Below, in pieces: positions 24,669-33,302 of a DNA stretch of 64,000 bases; position 1 is the stretch's first letter; every line of letters begins with the position of its first letter. The DNA comes from an uncultured Lachnospiraceae bacterium (GTDB taxonomy: Bacteria > Bacillota > Clostridia > Lachnospirales > Lachnospiraceae). Location of the stretch: the NCBI GenBank assembly GCA_902789175.1, contig CADANF010000002.1, positions 1-64,000 on the forward strand, read 5' to 3'. The translations under genes were made by a program, and so were the position numbers. The notes under the pieces are model-generated. The model worked only from the letters and a program-made list of their open reading frames with translations, had not been told where the DNA came from and made no database searches.

Positions 24669-25016
24669 ATGATTTTACTTACAAATGGAACACAGGCTGC
24701 TTCTGGTGCAGGCTCAATAATACTCTTAGTTGGTTATATTGTTATAATGATTTTTGTCTTTTCTTTTATTTCAAAGCGTTCACAGAAGAAACAGGCAGCA
24801 CAGCAGGATGAATTATTCAGATCATTAGAGCCAGGTGATAATATTATGACAACAAGTGGTTTCTATGGAACTATCCTTGATGTTGTTGATGATACAACAA
24901 TTATCGTTGAATTTGGTAACAACAAGAACTGCCGTATCCCAATGCATAAGAAGGCAGTAGCTCAGGTTGAGAAGGCTGGTACAGCTGAAGTAACAGAAGA
25001 GGATTCTAAGAACTAA
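24669..25016 (+). CDS. yajC: Preprotein translocase subunit YajC
   Basis: Accessory membrane subunit of the Sec translocon (with SecDF). The 115-residue protein has one helix (SIILLVGYIVIMIFVFSFI), the RSQKKQAAQQDELFRSLEPGD stretch and a compact cytoplasmic beta domain (GDNIMTTSGFYGTILDV). It starts 10 bases after tgt with AAGGAG. secD/secF are not in the window. Confidence 0.95.
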   Translation: MILLTNGTQAASGAGSIILLVGYIVIMIFVFSFISKRSQKKQAAQQDELFRSLEPGDNIMTTSGFYGTILDVVDDTTIIVEFGNNKNCRIPMHKKAVAQVEKAGTAEVTEEDSKN

Positions 25017-25039
25017 TCCGAAGTTTCAGGAGGTACATT

Positions 25040-25798
25040 ATGTTAAAGATGAGACGATCTATCGCTGCAATTCTTTGTGGTGTAATGCTCCTGTCAGTTT
25101 TTACAGCTTGCGGTAAGAAGGATGATAAGAAATATGTATCACCTAATCTTAATAATCCTACTACTGAAAATACAGCAACTGGAAGTGACGCAAGAAGTAA
25201 TTACAGCGTTCCGGGAGATTATTCAATTTATAGTCCTGCATCACCACTTGATGCTACAAAGGATGATAAGAAGTCACAGAGTTTAACAGGTTATTTTACT
25301 GATAGCGTATATTATAATGAGTTTGCAGGTTTTGCTCTTCAGGTTGATAATAATACATGGAGATTTTATGACGCCGCAACAGTTGCATCATTAACAGATG
25401 CGACAGAAGATGAAATCAATAATTATTGGTACGGTGTTTCTTCACCATATGCAACAAAACTTACTTATTGTGCAGTTGCTTATAGTAAGGAAACAGGTTC
25501 TAATATAATCATTTCATATGTAAATCCAAAGGCATATTATATGTCGGATCTTACACCGGTTGAATATCTTAATATGACAGCCTCTAAATATACTGGACTT
25601 ACAGTATCTGAGGGACCATATCTTGGCAAGACTTATGCAATGTTAGATATTCCGGCTGATCAGTCAAGTATTGGTGAGAGAGCTCAGTTCGTAACAGAAG
25701 TTGAAGGACTTTTAGTAGTCATCACTTATACTGTTCAAGAAGGAGATTCCCTTAAGAGCTTATCAAATCACATTGTTCAGTTAAATACAAAGAAATAA
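25040..25798 (+). CDS. Lipoprotein of unknown function (252 aa)
   Basis: A secreted lipoprotein with signal peptide and lipobox FTAC (Cys24), followed by a Lys/Asp linker. The mature part has no family I can name: GYFTDSVYYNEFAGFALQV and WRFYDAATVASLTDATEDEI suggest a small globular domain like those in Lachnospiraceae lipoproteins that begin with an 'entire-domain' strand motif. AGGAGG is 7 bases before the ATG. It is last in the tgt-yajC unit, closed by a strong terminator. Confidence 0.82.
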   Translation: MLKMRRSIAAILCGVMLLSVFTACGKKDDKKYVSPNLNNPTTENTATGSDARSNYSVPGDYSIYSPASPLDATKDDKKSQSLTGYFTDSVYYNEFAGFALQVDNNTWRFYDAATVASLTDATEDEINNYWYGVSSPYATKLTYCAVAYSKETGSNIIISYVNPKAYYMSDLTPVEYLNMTASKYTGLTVSEGPYLGKTYAMLDIPADQSSIGERAQFVTEVEGLLVVITYTVQEGDSLKSLSNHIVQLNTKK

Positions 25799-25807
25799 TA
25801 TGATCAT

Positions 25808-25839
25808 AGTACCCCTCTATTTTTTGAGGGGTATTTTTT
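25808..25839 (+). terminator. Intrinsic terminator after the lipoprotein gene
   Basis: TACCCCTC/GAGGGGTA, an 8-bp stem followed by T6. Confidence 0.9.
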
Positions 25840-25927
25840 GATTGTTTTTGGTGCTTTTCTTGAGAAAAATACAATTTTATGGTAAATTTATAAGTGGGAT
25901 TAAAGCGAAAATAAAGGACAGACTTTT

Positions 25928-26638
25928 ATGAAGAATAAAGAAAGTGTTTTAAAATATCTTGGGCTGGGAGTATTTGGTGCAAGTCTTCTTGCAATAAGTG
26001 GCTGGCTCACAGGGGCATTGGGTAAAGGTAATACAAAGAATGGTCTTATAATGACCAACTGGGCCAAAATTCCGGCCTGGAGATTTGAAACCGCTATCAT
26101 CATAGCAGCAATTGGAGTTATACTTCTTGGGCTTGGAATGAAATATATGTCACATGTTATAAAGCTTATCAGGAGAAGAAGAGTTCCACTGGATTCAAAA
26201 GCTGCTCTTATAACAAGTCTTGGAACCCTTTGTACCAGTGTATCAGCATTTTTTATCATTGCAATTAATAATATAATCCCTTTACTTTATAAGGAATTAT
26301 ATGAATCATCTCTTATGGAAGCAGATATGATGGACGCAGTAGAAGGAATATTCTACTATGTATCGATACCGTTTTTCTTCTTTTATGCGATATCTATCAT
26401 TACTGTATCAATAGGTTTTATATATTTTATCCTTTGTGAAAGACTCAGGATAAGTAAGATATATTTAATACTCAATCCACTTGTTTTTTATGGGATTAAA
26501 AAGATCTTAGCTTATATTACCATTATCCAGGTTGCTGATTTTGCATCAGGTATGGTGGCACTTGGATATGCATTTATGCTTATGGGAATGATAAGCGGAA
26601 CTGCAAAGATTCCAGCTAAAAAGAAACAGGTAAGGTAA
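25928..26638 (+). CDS. Multi-pass membrane protein of unknown function
   Basis: A 236-residue protein with about six transmembrane helices. Helix 1 is GLGVFGASLLAISGWLTGALG, followed by WAKIPAWRFE before helix 2. The last helix ends in a basic tail (KIPAKKKQVR). The layout recalls DUF6796-type membrane proteins, but I hold that only weakly. No transport or enzymatic motif is visible. The ribosome-binding site is weak (AAAGGAC). It may be cotranscribed with ldh, 28 bases on. Confidence 0.7.
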   Translation: MKNKESVLKYLGLGVFGASLLAISGWLTGALGKGNTKNGLIMTNWAKIPAWRFETAIIIAAIGVILLGLGMKYMSHVIKLIRRRRVPLDSKAALITSLGTLCTSVSAFFIIAINNIIPLLYKELYESSLMEADMMDAVEGIFYYVSIPFFFFYAISIITVSIGFIYFILCERLRISKIYLILNPLVFYGIKKILAYITIIQVADFASGMVALGYAFMLMGMISGTAKIPAKKKQVR

Positions 26639-26666
26639 TTATGGTTTTTATAACAGGAGGTTTCAA

Positions 26667-27683
26667 ATGGAAAAAATTCATGTTTCAGAACCAAAGACAG
26701 ATGTTAACATCAGAAAAGTAGCGATAATCGGATGTGGATTTGTTGGATCATCTACAGCTTTTGCTCTTATGGAAAGCGGTCTTTTCAATGAACTTGTTCT
26801 TATTGACGTGGATCATGACAGAGCAGAAGGTGAAGCCATGGATATAAGTCATGGTGTTCCATTCGTAAAACCAATGAAGATTTATGCTGGTTCTTATGAT
26901 GATATCATTGATGCAGCAGTTATAATCGTAACTGCAGGAGCAGCACAGAAACCTGGAGAGACAAGACTTCAGTTAGTTCAGAAGAATGTAGGTATCTTTA
27001 AGTCAATTATTCCTGAAATTTCTAAGAGAAAATGTTCAGGTGTTCTTCTTATTGTATCTAATCCTGTTGATATCCTTACATATGTAGCTCAGAAACTTTC
27101 AGGTTTCCCTACAAACAGAGTTATCGGATCTGGTACTGTTCTTGATACAGCAAGACTTAAATCTAAGTTAGGTGATCATCTTGATGTAGACAGCCGTACA
27201 GTTCATGCATTTATCATTGGCGAGCATGGGGACAGTGAACTTGCTGCCTGGAGTTCAGCTATGGTAAGTGGTGTACCTCTTTCAAAATTCTGTGAAATGA
27301 GGGGGCATTTTAACCATGAGCAGTCAGAAAGACATATTCAGGAAATGGTTAAGAATTCAGCATATGAGATAATAGAGAGAAAGAAAGCTACATATTATGG
27401 TGTAGCTATGGCAGTTAGAAGAATCTGCGAAGTAATCGTAAGAGATGAAAAATCAATTCTTTCAGTATCCAGTCTGATGAATGGAGAATATGGCCTTAGT
27501 GATATCTGCCTTTCAATGCCTGCCATTGTCGGTGCAAATGGTGTAGAAGAAAAGATTCCTATCTCTCTTGATGAAGATGAGATCACAGCACTTATGGCAT
27601 CAGCAAGACAGCTTAAGTCAATTGCTGACGAGTTAGATCTTTCTATGCCTGAGGATAAAAAAGAAGAAAAGAAAACAGAATAA
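26667..27683 (+). CDS. ldh: L-lactate dehydrogenase
   Basis: NAD-dependent reduction of pyruvate to L-lactate, the fermentative electron sink. The 338-residue protein has the Rossmann motif IIGCGFVGSSTAFA, the substrate-specificity Gln in AAQKPGETRLQ (lactate rather than malate type), SNPVD, DTARLK (the Arg that binds carboxylate) and the catalytic His in IIGEHGDSE. A short N-terminal extension and a Lys/Glu-rich C-terminal tail are longer than usual. AGGAGG precedes the ATG. Confidence 0.96.
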   Translation: MEKIHVSEPKTDVNIRKVAIIGCGFVGSSTAFALMESGLFNELVLIDVDHDRAEGEAMDISHGVPFVKPMKIYAGSYDDIIDAAVIIVTAGAAQKPGETRLQLVQKNVGIFKSIIPEISKRKCSGVLLIVSNPVDILTYVAQKLSGFPTNRVIGSGTVLDTARLKSKLGDHLDVDSRTVHAFIIGEHGDSELAAWSSAMVSGVPLSKFCEMRGHFNHEQSERHIQEMVKNSAYEIIERKKATYYGVAMAVRRICEVIVRDEKSILSVSSLMNGEYGLSDICLSMPAIVGANGVEEKIPISLDEDEITALMASARQLKSIADELDLSMPEDKKEEKKTE

Positions 27684-27708
27684 ATAAAAAATTTTGGAGG
27701 AAATCGTT

Positions 27709-28464
27709 TTGAAATTCATATCATGGAATGTAAATGGGATCAGAGCTTGCGTGACTAAGGGATTCCTTGACAGTTTCAAAGAACTTGATGCTGATATATT
27801 TGCAATACAGGAAAGTAAAATGCAGGAAGGTCAGCTTGATCTTGATATTCCGGACTACTATCAGTATTGGAATTATGCTGATAAGAAAGGATATTCAGGA
27901 ACTGCAGTCTTTACAAAGAAGGAACCGGTTGAAGTCACATATGGTATGGGAATAGATGAACACGACCATGAAGGAAGACTCATTACTCTTGATATGGGTG
28001 ATTACTACTTTATCACAGTCTATGTACCTAATTCTCAAAATGAATTAAAGAGACTGGATTACAGAATGAAGTGGGAAGACGATTTCCTTTCTTATGTATG
28101 TGACCTGAAGAAGAAAAAGCCTGTGATAATCTGCGGAGATATGAATGTTGCCCATAAGGAGATCGATCTAAAGAATCCTTCAAGTAACAGACACAATGCC
28201 GGTTTTACAGATGAGGAAAGAAATAAGATGACAGATCTTCTTTCGGCCGGATTTATTGATTCATTCAGATTCAAATATCCGGATCAGGAAGGGATATATT
28301 CCTGGTGGTCATATAGATTTAAAGCAAGAGAAAAGAATGCCGGATGGCGCATTGACTACTTCCTTGTATCAGAAGATATAAAAGAAAAAATAGAAGATGC
28401 AAAGATCCATACTGAAGTTTTCGGTTCAGATCATTGTCCGGTAGAATTAACTATAAATTTATAA
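27709..28464 (+). CDS. xth: Exodeoxyribonuclease III
   Basis: AP endonuclease and 3'-5' exonuclease for base-excision repair, 251 residues. The exonuclease-endonuclease-phosphatase fold is clear: KFISWNVNGIRA at the start, the metal-site Glu in QESKMQ, ICGDMNVAH, and SDHCPVELTI at the end. I start at the TTG at 27709, because GGAGG lies 10 bases upstream and the product then begins MKFISWNVNG, as in homologues. Upstream in-frame codons include the Shine-Dalgarno sequence itself. Confidence 0.95.
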   Translation: MKFISWNVNGIRACVTKGFLDSFKELDADIFAIQESKMQEGQLDLDIPDYYQYWNYADKKGYSGTAVFTKKEPVEVTYGMGIDEHDHEGRLITLDMGDYYFITVYVPNSQNELKRLDYRMKWEDDFLSYVCDLKKKKPVIICGDMNVAHKEIDLKNPSSNRHNAGFTDEERNKMTDLLSAGFIDSFRFKYPDQEGIYSWWSYRFKAREKNAGWRIDYFLVSEDIKEKIEDAKIHTEVFGSDHCPVELTINL

Positions 28465-28476
28465 AATGAGGGTTTT

Positions 28477-29625
28477 ATGGGGAATAAAATGATAAGAAGA
28501 AACTTATATAAAAAGGGGAGAGTATTTTTTTTAGCAGGAGTATTAATGGGAGCAGCTGCATTTTCAGGCTGTCAGAATACTAAAGAACCTGCAACGGAAA
28601 AACCCGCTGCAACTGAAGAAAAAACAACTGCAGAAAATAAAACAACAGAAGAAAAAACTACTGAAAAAACCACTGAAGATAAAGGTGAAATGACAGAAGT
28701 AGATTACAATGCAGTTTATCAGGAGATAATCGATGAAATCCAGGAAGTAGTTGATTTTGGATATGATTCTAATAGGGATTATAAATATATCACACCTGGA
28801 ATAATGGAAAAAGTTACATATGGTATGAATGACAGTTTGGGATATATCATAGAGGATGTAAATGGGGATGATGTTCCGGAACTTTTGATCGGATATAACG
28901 AAAGTAACGGAGGAGAAAAAATCCATAGTTATATAATAAATTGTTATACTGCAAATGGAACAAAGACGAAACTCCTTTTGGATGGCTGGGTAAGAGCCGG
29001 CTACAGATGGCTGGGAGATGGACAGTTTTATTATCTTGGTTCTGAAGGAGTTAGTGTTCTCTGTCTTGGAGAATGTCATATAGATGGCTATGAAACCGGA
29101 GCTGTCTGGGATGATTTCTATTTCAGTTTTGTAGATAATGGAAATGAAGCATATTATCATAATACTACAGGAGATGTTATCGTAGAAGGTTCAGAGAAGT
29201 TAGATGTTTCTGGAGAGGATTATGATAAGATAATGTCTGGATATGAAAATAGATGCAAGACCTTAGTCTGGAAAAAAATAGGAGAACCACGTGGCTTTGG
29301 TGCAGGAGCTTATGAAGAAGAGATGCATGGCCAGTGGTTATTCTTAAATGGAGCAAGCCTTTATATATATGGCGATAGATCATGGGAATTAAAAGATGAT
29401 ATGGATCAGTGGATCTGTGAAGGACTTTGGGAAAGCACTTTGGAAGAGGATGGACCTCATATAACTTTAAAGAAAAGTGCTGACGGAGGAACTGATTATA
29501 CTGAGGTCGCAGAAGGTTTGTTATATTATAATTCAGATAATTATTCAGTGCTTCAGATGAAATTCATTCCTGATTTTACAGATTTTACAAGCGGAATAGT
29601 TGAACTTTCAAAGAAGGCTGAATAA
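28477..29625 (+). CDS. Lipoprotein with EF-hand-like repeat (382 aa)
   Basis: A secreted lipoprotein: basic N-terminus, hydrophobic segment, lipobox AFSGC (Cys32), then a Thr/Glu/Lys low-complexity spacer of ~40 residues. A YIIEDVNGDDVPELLIGY segment looks like the Asp/Asn-rich motif common in Lachnospiraceae surface lipoproteins. The C-terminal half has beta sequence with MHGQWLFLNGASLYIY. The start is uncertain: the ATG at 28477 has GAGGG close by, whereas 28489 has GGGG at good spacing. The binding partner is unknown. Confidence 0.78.
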   Translation: MGNKMIRRNLYKKGRVFFLAGVLMGAAAFSGCQNTKEPATEKPAATEEKTTAENKTTEEKTTEKTTEDKGEMTEVDYNAVYQEIIDEIQEVVDFGYDSNRDYKYITPGIMEKVTYGMNDSLGYIIEDVNGDDVPELLIGYNESNGGEKIHSYIINCYTANGTKTKLLLDGWVRAGYRWLGDGQFYYLGSEGVSVLCLGECHIDGYETGAVWDDFYFSFVDNGNEAYYHNTTGDVIVEGSEKLDVSGEDYDKIMSGYENRCKTLVWKKIGEPRGFGAGAYEEEMHGQWLFLNGASLYIYGDRSWELKDDMDQWICEGLWESTLEEDGPHITLKKSADGGTDYTEVAEGLLYYNSDNYSVLQMKFIPDFTDFTSGIVELSKKAE

Positions 29626-29630
29626 AAATA

Positions 29631-29731
29631 AAAAAAGCTCCAATAGTATAGATGCTCAAGTAATCGCGCCAGCGGCAAAGTAAGCCCTTTGGCACGATTC
29701 TTTCACATCTTAATACTATTGGAGCTTTTTT
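29631..29731 (+). terminator. Long hairpin terminator with conserved apical motif (copy 1)
   Basis: Arms AAAAAAGCTCCAATAGTAT (from 29631) and ATACTATTGGAGCTTTTT (to 29730) enclose a further imperfect stem (AATCG/CGATT). The tip at 29669-29692 reads CCAGCGGC...GCCCTTTGG. The same tip recurs in the hairpin at 47006-47098. The T-rich end serves the lipoprotein gene; the A-rich start serves the converging fabF. Confidence 0.75.
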
Positions 29732-29748
29732 ATAGTTGATTGTTTAAT

Positions 29749-31002
29749 TTACTTGTATTTCTTCACAACCACACTTGCATTCTGGCCTCCAAATCCAAAG
29801 GCATTACACATGGCTACATTTACGGTAGCCTCTCTTGCCTTATTTGGAACGAAGTCAAGGTCACAATCAGGATCAGGAGTAAACTGATTGATTGTTGGAG
29901 GAAGAATATTTTCCTCAACTGCTTTAACGCAGGCGATGGTTTCAATAAGCCCGCCGGCACCCATAAGATGACCAGTAGAAGACTTGGTTGATGATACCGC
30001 AAGCTTTAAAGCATGATCTTTAAAGAGAGTCTTTATTGCTGATACTTCAATAGTATCGCCCTTCTTTGTAGATGTGCCGTGAGCATTGATATAGTCAACT
30101 GCTGTTACATCAAGACCTGCAACTTCAAGAGCTTTATTCATGCAGAATATTGCTGCGATTCCATCTGGATGAGGGCTTGTAACATGATAGCCGTCAGTTG
30201 AATTTGCATAACCTGCAAGTTCGCAGTGGATAGAAGCATTTCTTCTTAATGCTGATTCTTCTTTTTCAAGTACAATGGCACCTGCACCTTCACCCATTAC
30301 AAAACCATCTCTGTCCAGATCAAATGGACGGCTGGCAGTTTCTGGAGAATCATTTCTTGTTGAAAGTGCGTGAAGTCCTGAAAGACCAAGGATTGTGATA
30401 GGAGAGTTGGCAGCTTCTGTACCGATACAAACAACTGCATCTGCCATATCCTGATTAAGAAGCATCATACCTGTTGTTATAGCATCAAGTCCTGATGAGC
30501 AGGCTGTTGATACTGTAAATGAAGGTCCCTGGAAGCCTTTAGCGATAGCTACCTGGGCTGCGGCTATGTTGCCGATTATCTTTGTTATAAATCTTGGATT
30601 GGTTTTTGTATGAGCACCAGATGTAAGACTGGCCTGAGTCTCTGCAACGTCTGCGATACCGGCAAAAACTGTACCAACGACGATTCCGATTCTTTCTTTA
30701 GCAATAGGGTAGTTGCCATTTTCGTCAAGGACGATACCGGATTCAGTTAAAGCCTGATCAGCAGCAGCAAAAGCGTACTGCATAAATGGATCCATTTCCT
30801 TAGCTTGTTTCTTTGTCATAAAATCTTCTGGATTAAAGTCTTTAACTTCGCCAGCAAATTTTACTGGAAGATCAGTAACATCGAACTTTTCAATAGTTGC
30901 GATACCAGATTTTCCACTGATCAAATTGTTCCAATATTTGTCTACACCAGTACCAAGTGGTGTGACAGCTCCCATACCTGTGATAACTGCTTTATTACTC
31001 AT
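29749..31002 (-). CDS. fabF: Beta-ketoacyl-ACP synthase II (FabF-type), first copy
   Basis: Condenses malonyl-ACP with acyl-ACP in chain elongation. The 417-residue thiolase-fold protein has TGMGAVTPLGTG at the N-terminus and catalytic Cys in STACSSGLDAI. The two His lie in [12 protein letters not shown] and SSTKSSTGHLMGAGG. Its start overlaps the end of the acyl-CoA synthetase gene by 8 bases, so the two form one unit outside the main FAS operon. The second FabF of the window (37992) differs in the Cys motif (TACASGNNA). A specialised condensing step is possible. Confidence 0.93.
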   Translation of the reverse strand: MSNKAVITGMGAVTPLGTGVDKYWNNLISGKSGIATIEKFDVTDLPVKFAGEVKDFNPEDFMTKKQAKEMDPFMQYAFAAADQALTESGIVLDENGNYPIAKERIGIVVGTVFAGIADVAETQASLTSGAHTKTNPRFITKIIGNIAAAQVAIAKGFQGPSFTVSTACSSGLDAITTGMMLLNQDMADAVVCIGTEAANSPITILGLSGLHALSTRNDSPETASRPFDLDRDGFVMGEGAGAIVLEKEESALRRNASIHCELAGYANSTDGYHVTSPHPDGIAAIFCMNKALEVAGLDVTAVDYINAHGTSTKKGDTIEVSAIKTLFKDHALKLAVSSTKSSTGHLMGAGGLIETIACVKAVEENILPPTINQFTPDPDCDLDFVPNKAREATVNVAMCNAFGFGGQNASVVVKKYK

Positions 31003-32698
31003 TGCTCTTTTCCATTTCTAAGTCGCGCTTTTTAATTTCGGCACGTCTTATCTTTCCTGAATTTGTCTTAGGAAGATCCTTTACGAATTCTATAAGTTTA
31101 GGTCTCTTATAGGAAGCCAGATTATTTCTTAGATAAAGCATGACTTCTTTCTTAAGATCATCAGTTCCTGTTTTTCCATCGCAAAGAACGATAGAAGCTT
31201 TGATGGCCTGTCCTCTGATCTTGTCAGGAACCGAAGTAACGGCACACTCAAGAACATAAGGAAGTTTCATGATCTCATTTTCAATTTCGAAAGGTCCAAC
31301 CCTGTATCCTGCTGACTTGATGATATCGTCAACTCGTCCAACATACCATAAATATCCGTCTTTGTCCATATATGCAGTATCACCTGTGTGATAATATCCA
31401 TCATGAATGACAGATTTAGTTTTCTCTTCATCATGGTAATAACCAAGGAAAAGTCCACATGGAACACCATTTTGAATGTTAATGCATACTTCTCCTGTTT
31501 CTTCCGGAGCGCAAATGTCACCATCAGGATTAAGGATTTCTATCTTATACATAGGGCTTGGTTTACCCATTGAACCTGGTCGAGGATCCATACCCTTAAG
31601 ATTTCCAACAGTAAGAGTTGTTTCTGTCTGGCCAAAACCTTCCATTATCTTAAGCCCTGTAGCATCATAGAATTTCTTATAAATCTCAGGATTAAGTGCT
31701 TCGCCGGCAGTGGTAACATTTTTTAGGGAAGAAAGATCATATTCCTTAAGATTTGCATGAACCAATACACGGTAAACAGTTGGTGGTGCACAGAAAGTTG
31801 TTATCTTATATTTTTCTAATAATGCAAGAATTTCTTTTGCATAGAATTCATCATAATCATATGTAAAAACAGTAGCATTACTCATCCATTGGCCATAGAG
31901 TTTACCCCAGACAGCTTTACCCCAGCCGGTATCACTTATGGCAAGATGAAGTCCATCCTGTTCAACCTGATGCCAGTATTTGGCAGTGATATAATGACCT
32001 AATGGATATTTATAACTGTGAAGAGCCATCTTAGGATAAGAAGTTGTTCCTGATGTAAAGAACATAAGCATAGGATCATCGCCTGAAGGAGAGGATTCTG
32101 TACGCTTATAAACATCTGAGAAGAAACGCACATCCTTATTATATGAATGCCATCCTTCACGGGATGCTCCTACAAGAACTTTAGCCTTAAGACCATCGTA
32201 ACCCTTTGCAGCTTTATTTATCTCATCAGAAATGTTGCCGTCTGCTGATGCGATTATACAGTCGATATGAGCTGCTTTAAATCTGTATTCAAAATCTTTC
32301 TTTGTAAGAAGGAAAGACGCTGGAACAGCGATAGCGCCAATCTTATGAAGGGCAATGATTGTGAACCAGAACTGGTAATTACGCTTTAATACAAGCATTA
32401 CCTTGTCGCCTTTTTTAACACCAAGGAATTCAAGATAATTGGCAGTTTTATTTGAATAGGTCTTCATATCTTCAAAGGTGATATATCTTTCACGCTGATG
32501 TTTTGAAATATGAAGCATTGCAAGTTTTTTGGGATTTCTTTCTGCAATTGCATCCACTACGTCAAAAGCAAAATTAAATTTATCAGAATCATGAAAAACG
32601 ATATCTTTAAGTAATCCGGTATTATCTACTTCAGTGGATATAAAATTGCCTGCTATACCAGGTTCCCTGCGAAGTTCAGGGTTGTTAACTGTTTCCAT
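30995..32698 (-). CDS. AMP-forming acyl-CoA synthetase (medium-chain type)
   Basis: Activates a carboxylic acid through an acyl-adenylate, to CoA or possibly to ACP. Of 567 residues, the adenylation core has FFTSGTTSYPKMALH (P-loop), GFGQTETT, YHTGDTAYMDKDGYLWYVGR and the hinge plus catalytic Lys in KTNSGKIRRAEI. It resembles medium-chain acyl-CoA synthetases. I start at 32698, where AAAGGAG precedes the ATG; an upstream in-frame ATG has no such site. Translational overlap with fabF suggests that it feeds an acid into fatty-acid synthesis (inference). Confidence 0.88.
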   Translation of the reverse strand: METVNNPELRREPGIAGNFISTEVDNTGLLKDIVFHDSDKFNFAFDVVDAIAERNPKKLAMLHISKHQRERYITFEDMKTYSNKTANYLEFLGVKKGDKVMLVLKRNYQFWFTIIALHKIGAIAVPASFLLTKKDFEYRFKAAHIDCIIASADGNISDEINKAAKGYDGLKAKVLVGASREGWHSYNKDVRFFSDVYKRTESSPSGDDPMLMFFTSGTTSYPKMALHSYKYPLGHYITAKYWHQVEQDGLHLAISDTGWGKAVWGKLYGQWMSNATVFTYDYDEFYAKEILALLEKYKITTFCAPPTVYRVLVHANLKEYDLSSLKNVTTAGEALNPEIYKKFYDATGLKIMEGFGQTETTLTVGNLKGMDPRPGSMGKPSPMYKIEILNPDGDICAPEETGEVCINIQNGVPCGLFLGYYHDEEKTKSVIHDGYYHTGDTAYMDKDGYLWYVGRVDDIIKSAGYRVGPFEIENEIMKLPYVLECAVTSVPDKIRGQAIKASIVLCDGKTGTDDLKKEVMLYLRNNLASYKRPKLIEFVKDLPKTNSGKIRRAEIKKRDLEMEKSNE

Positions 32699-32744
32699 TC
32701 TGTTTCTCCTTTCGATAGAGAATAATGGTTTGTCAAAATGTGAC

Positions 32745-32765
32745 ATGTAGTTTTTAAAACTACAT
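32745..32765. promoter_or_regulatory. 21-bp perfect palindrome, candidate fatty-acid operator
   Basis: Arms ATGTAGTTTT and AAAACTACAT around a central T. It lies 23-43 bases downstream of the predicted start of the minus-strand synthetase-fabF transcript. Its TAGTTT...AAACTA layout recalls FabT-type MarR operators. A MarR gene closes the divergent operon. Confidence 0.6.
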
Positions 32766-32794
32766 CGAATCTAAAAAAATTTTTACTCAAAATA

Positions 32795-32823
32795 ATAATA
32801 GGAAGATATAGAAAAAGTGTCAA
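32795..32823 (-). promoter_or_regulatory. Promoter of the acyl-CoA synthetase-fabF unit
   Basis: Read on the minus strand, TTGACA, a 17-base spacer and TATTAT. Confidence 0.8.
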
Positions 32824-32834
32824 GGTATTTTTTG

Positions 32835-32862
32835 TTGACAAATGATTCCAAGTACTTATAAT
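32835..32862 (+). promoter_or_regulatory. Promoter of the acpP-acc-fab operon
   Basis: TTGACA, 16 bases and a consensus TATAAT. Its -35 lies 11 bases from the -35 of the divergent promoter. An inverted repeat TAGTTAAAA (32868-32876) / TTTTAACTA (32893-32901) spans the predicted start point and may be a second operator. Confidence 0.85.
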
Positions 32863-32929
32863 AAAAATAGTTAAAATTTTTTAGATAAAGTTTTTTAACT
32901 AAATTTTTCATTTAGAAGGAGACAAAAAC

Positions 32930-33154
32930 ATGTTCGAAGAGATTAAGAAAGTAATCGTAGACACACTTAGCTGTGATGAAGACAAGGTAACACTTGAAGC
33001 TTCACTTACAGATGATCTTGGTGCTGATTCACTTGATGCCGTTGAACTTGGCATGGCAGTTGAAGACGCTCTTGGTGTAACAATTGAAGATGATGATCTT
33101 CCAAACATCAAGACAGTTCAGGATCTTGTTAACTACGTAGAGTCACACAAATAA
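32930..33154 (+). CDS. acpP: Acyl carrier protein
   Basis: Carries growing acyl chains on a phosphopantetheine attached to Ser34 of DDLGADSLDAVEL. At 74 residues it is acidic and of standard length. AGAAGGAGA precedes the ATG. It is the first gene of the fatty-acid operon and is followed by a hairpin rather than a clean terminator. Confidence 0.97.
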   Translation: MFEEIKKVIVDTLSCDEDKVTLEASLTDDLGADSLDAVELGMAVEDALGVTIEDDDLPNIKTVQDLVNYVESHK

Positions 33155-33192
33155 GAGTTACTTTATATAATCTTTTGCAAAAGAAATCTATG

Positions 33193-33233
33193 ACCTGTCT
33201 GTTCTGATTTATAAATGATCAGGATAGACAGGT
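33193..33233 (+). terminator. Hairpin between acpP and accD (partial terminator or processing site)
   Basis: ACCTGTCT/AGACAGGT plus an inner CTGAT/ATCAG stem. There is no strong T-run, so it probably protects or partly terminates the abundant acpP transcript. Confidence 0.5.
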
Positions 33234-33302
33234 TAATGATTTAATGAAGTATTAACAGGGATGTTAAGTAAGAAAAGATGGTTAGGGTACAGGAGTAAAA
33301 AA

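Noticed and set aside
28564-29160. 198-codon minus-strand frame within the lipoprotein gene
   Set aside because: Ile/Ser/Phe-rich shadow of an AT-rich coding strand; no start signal.
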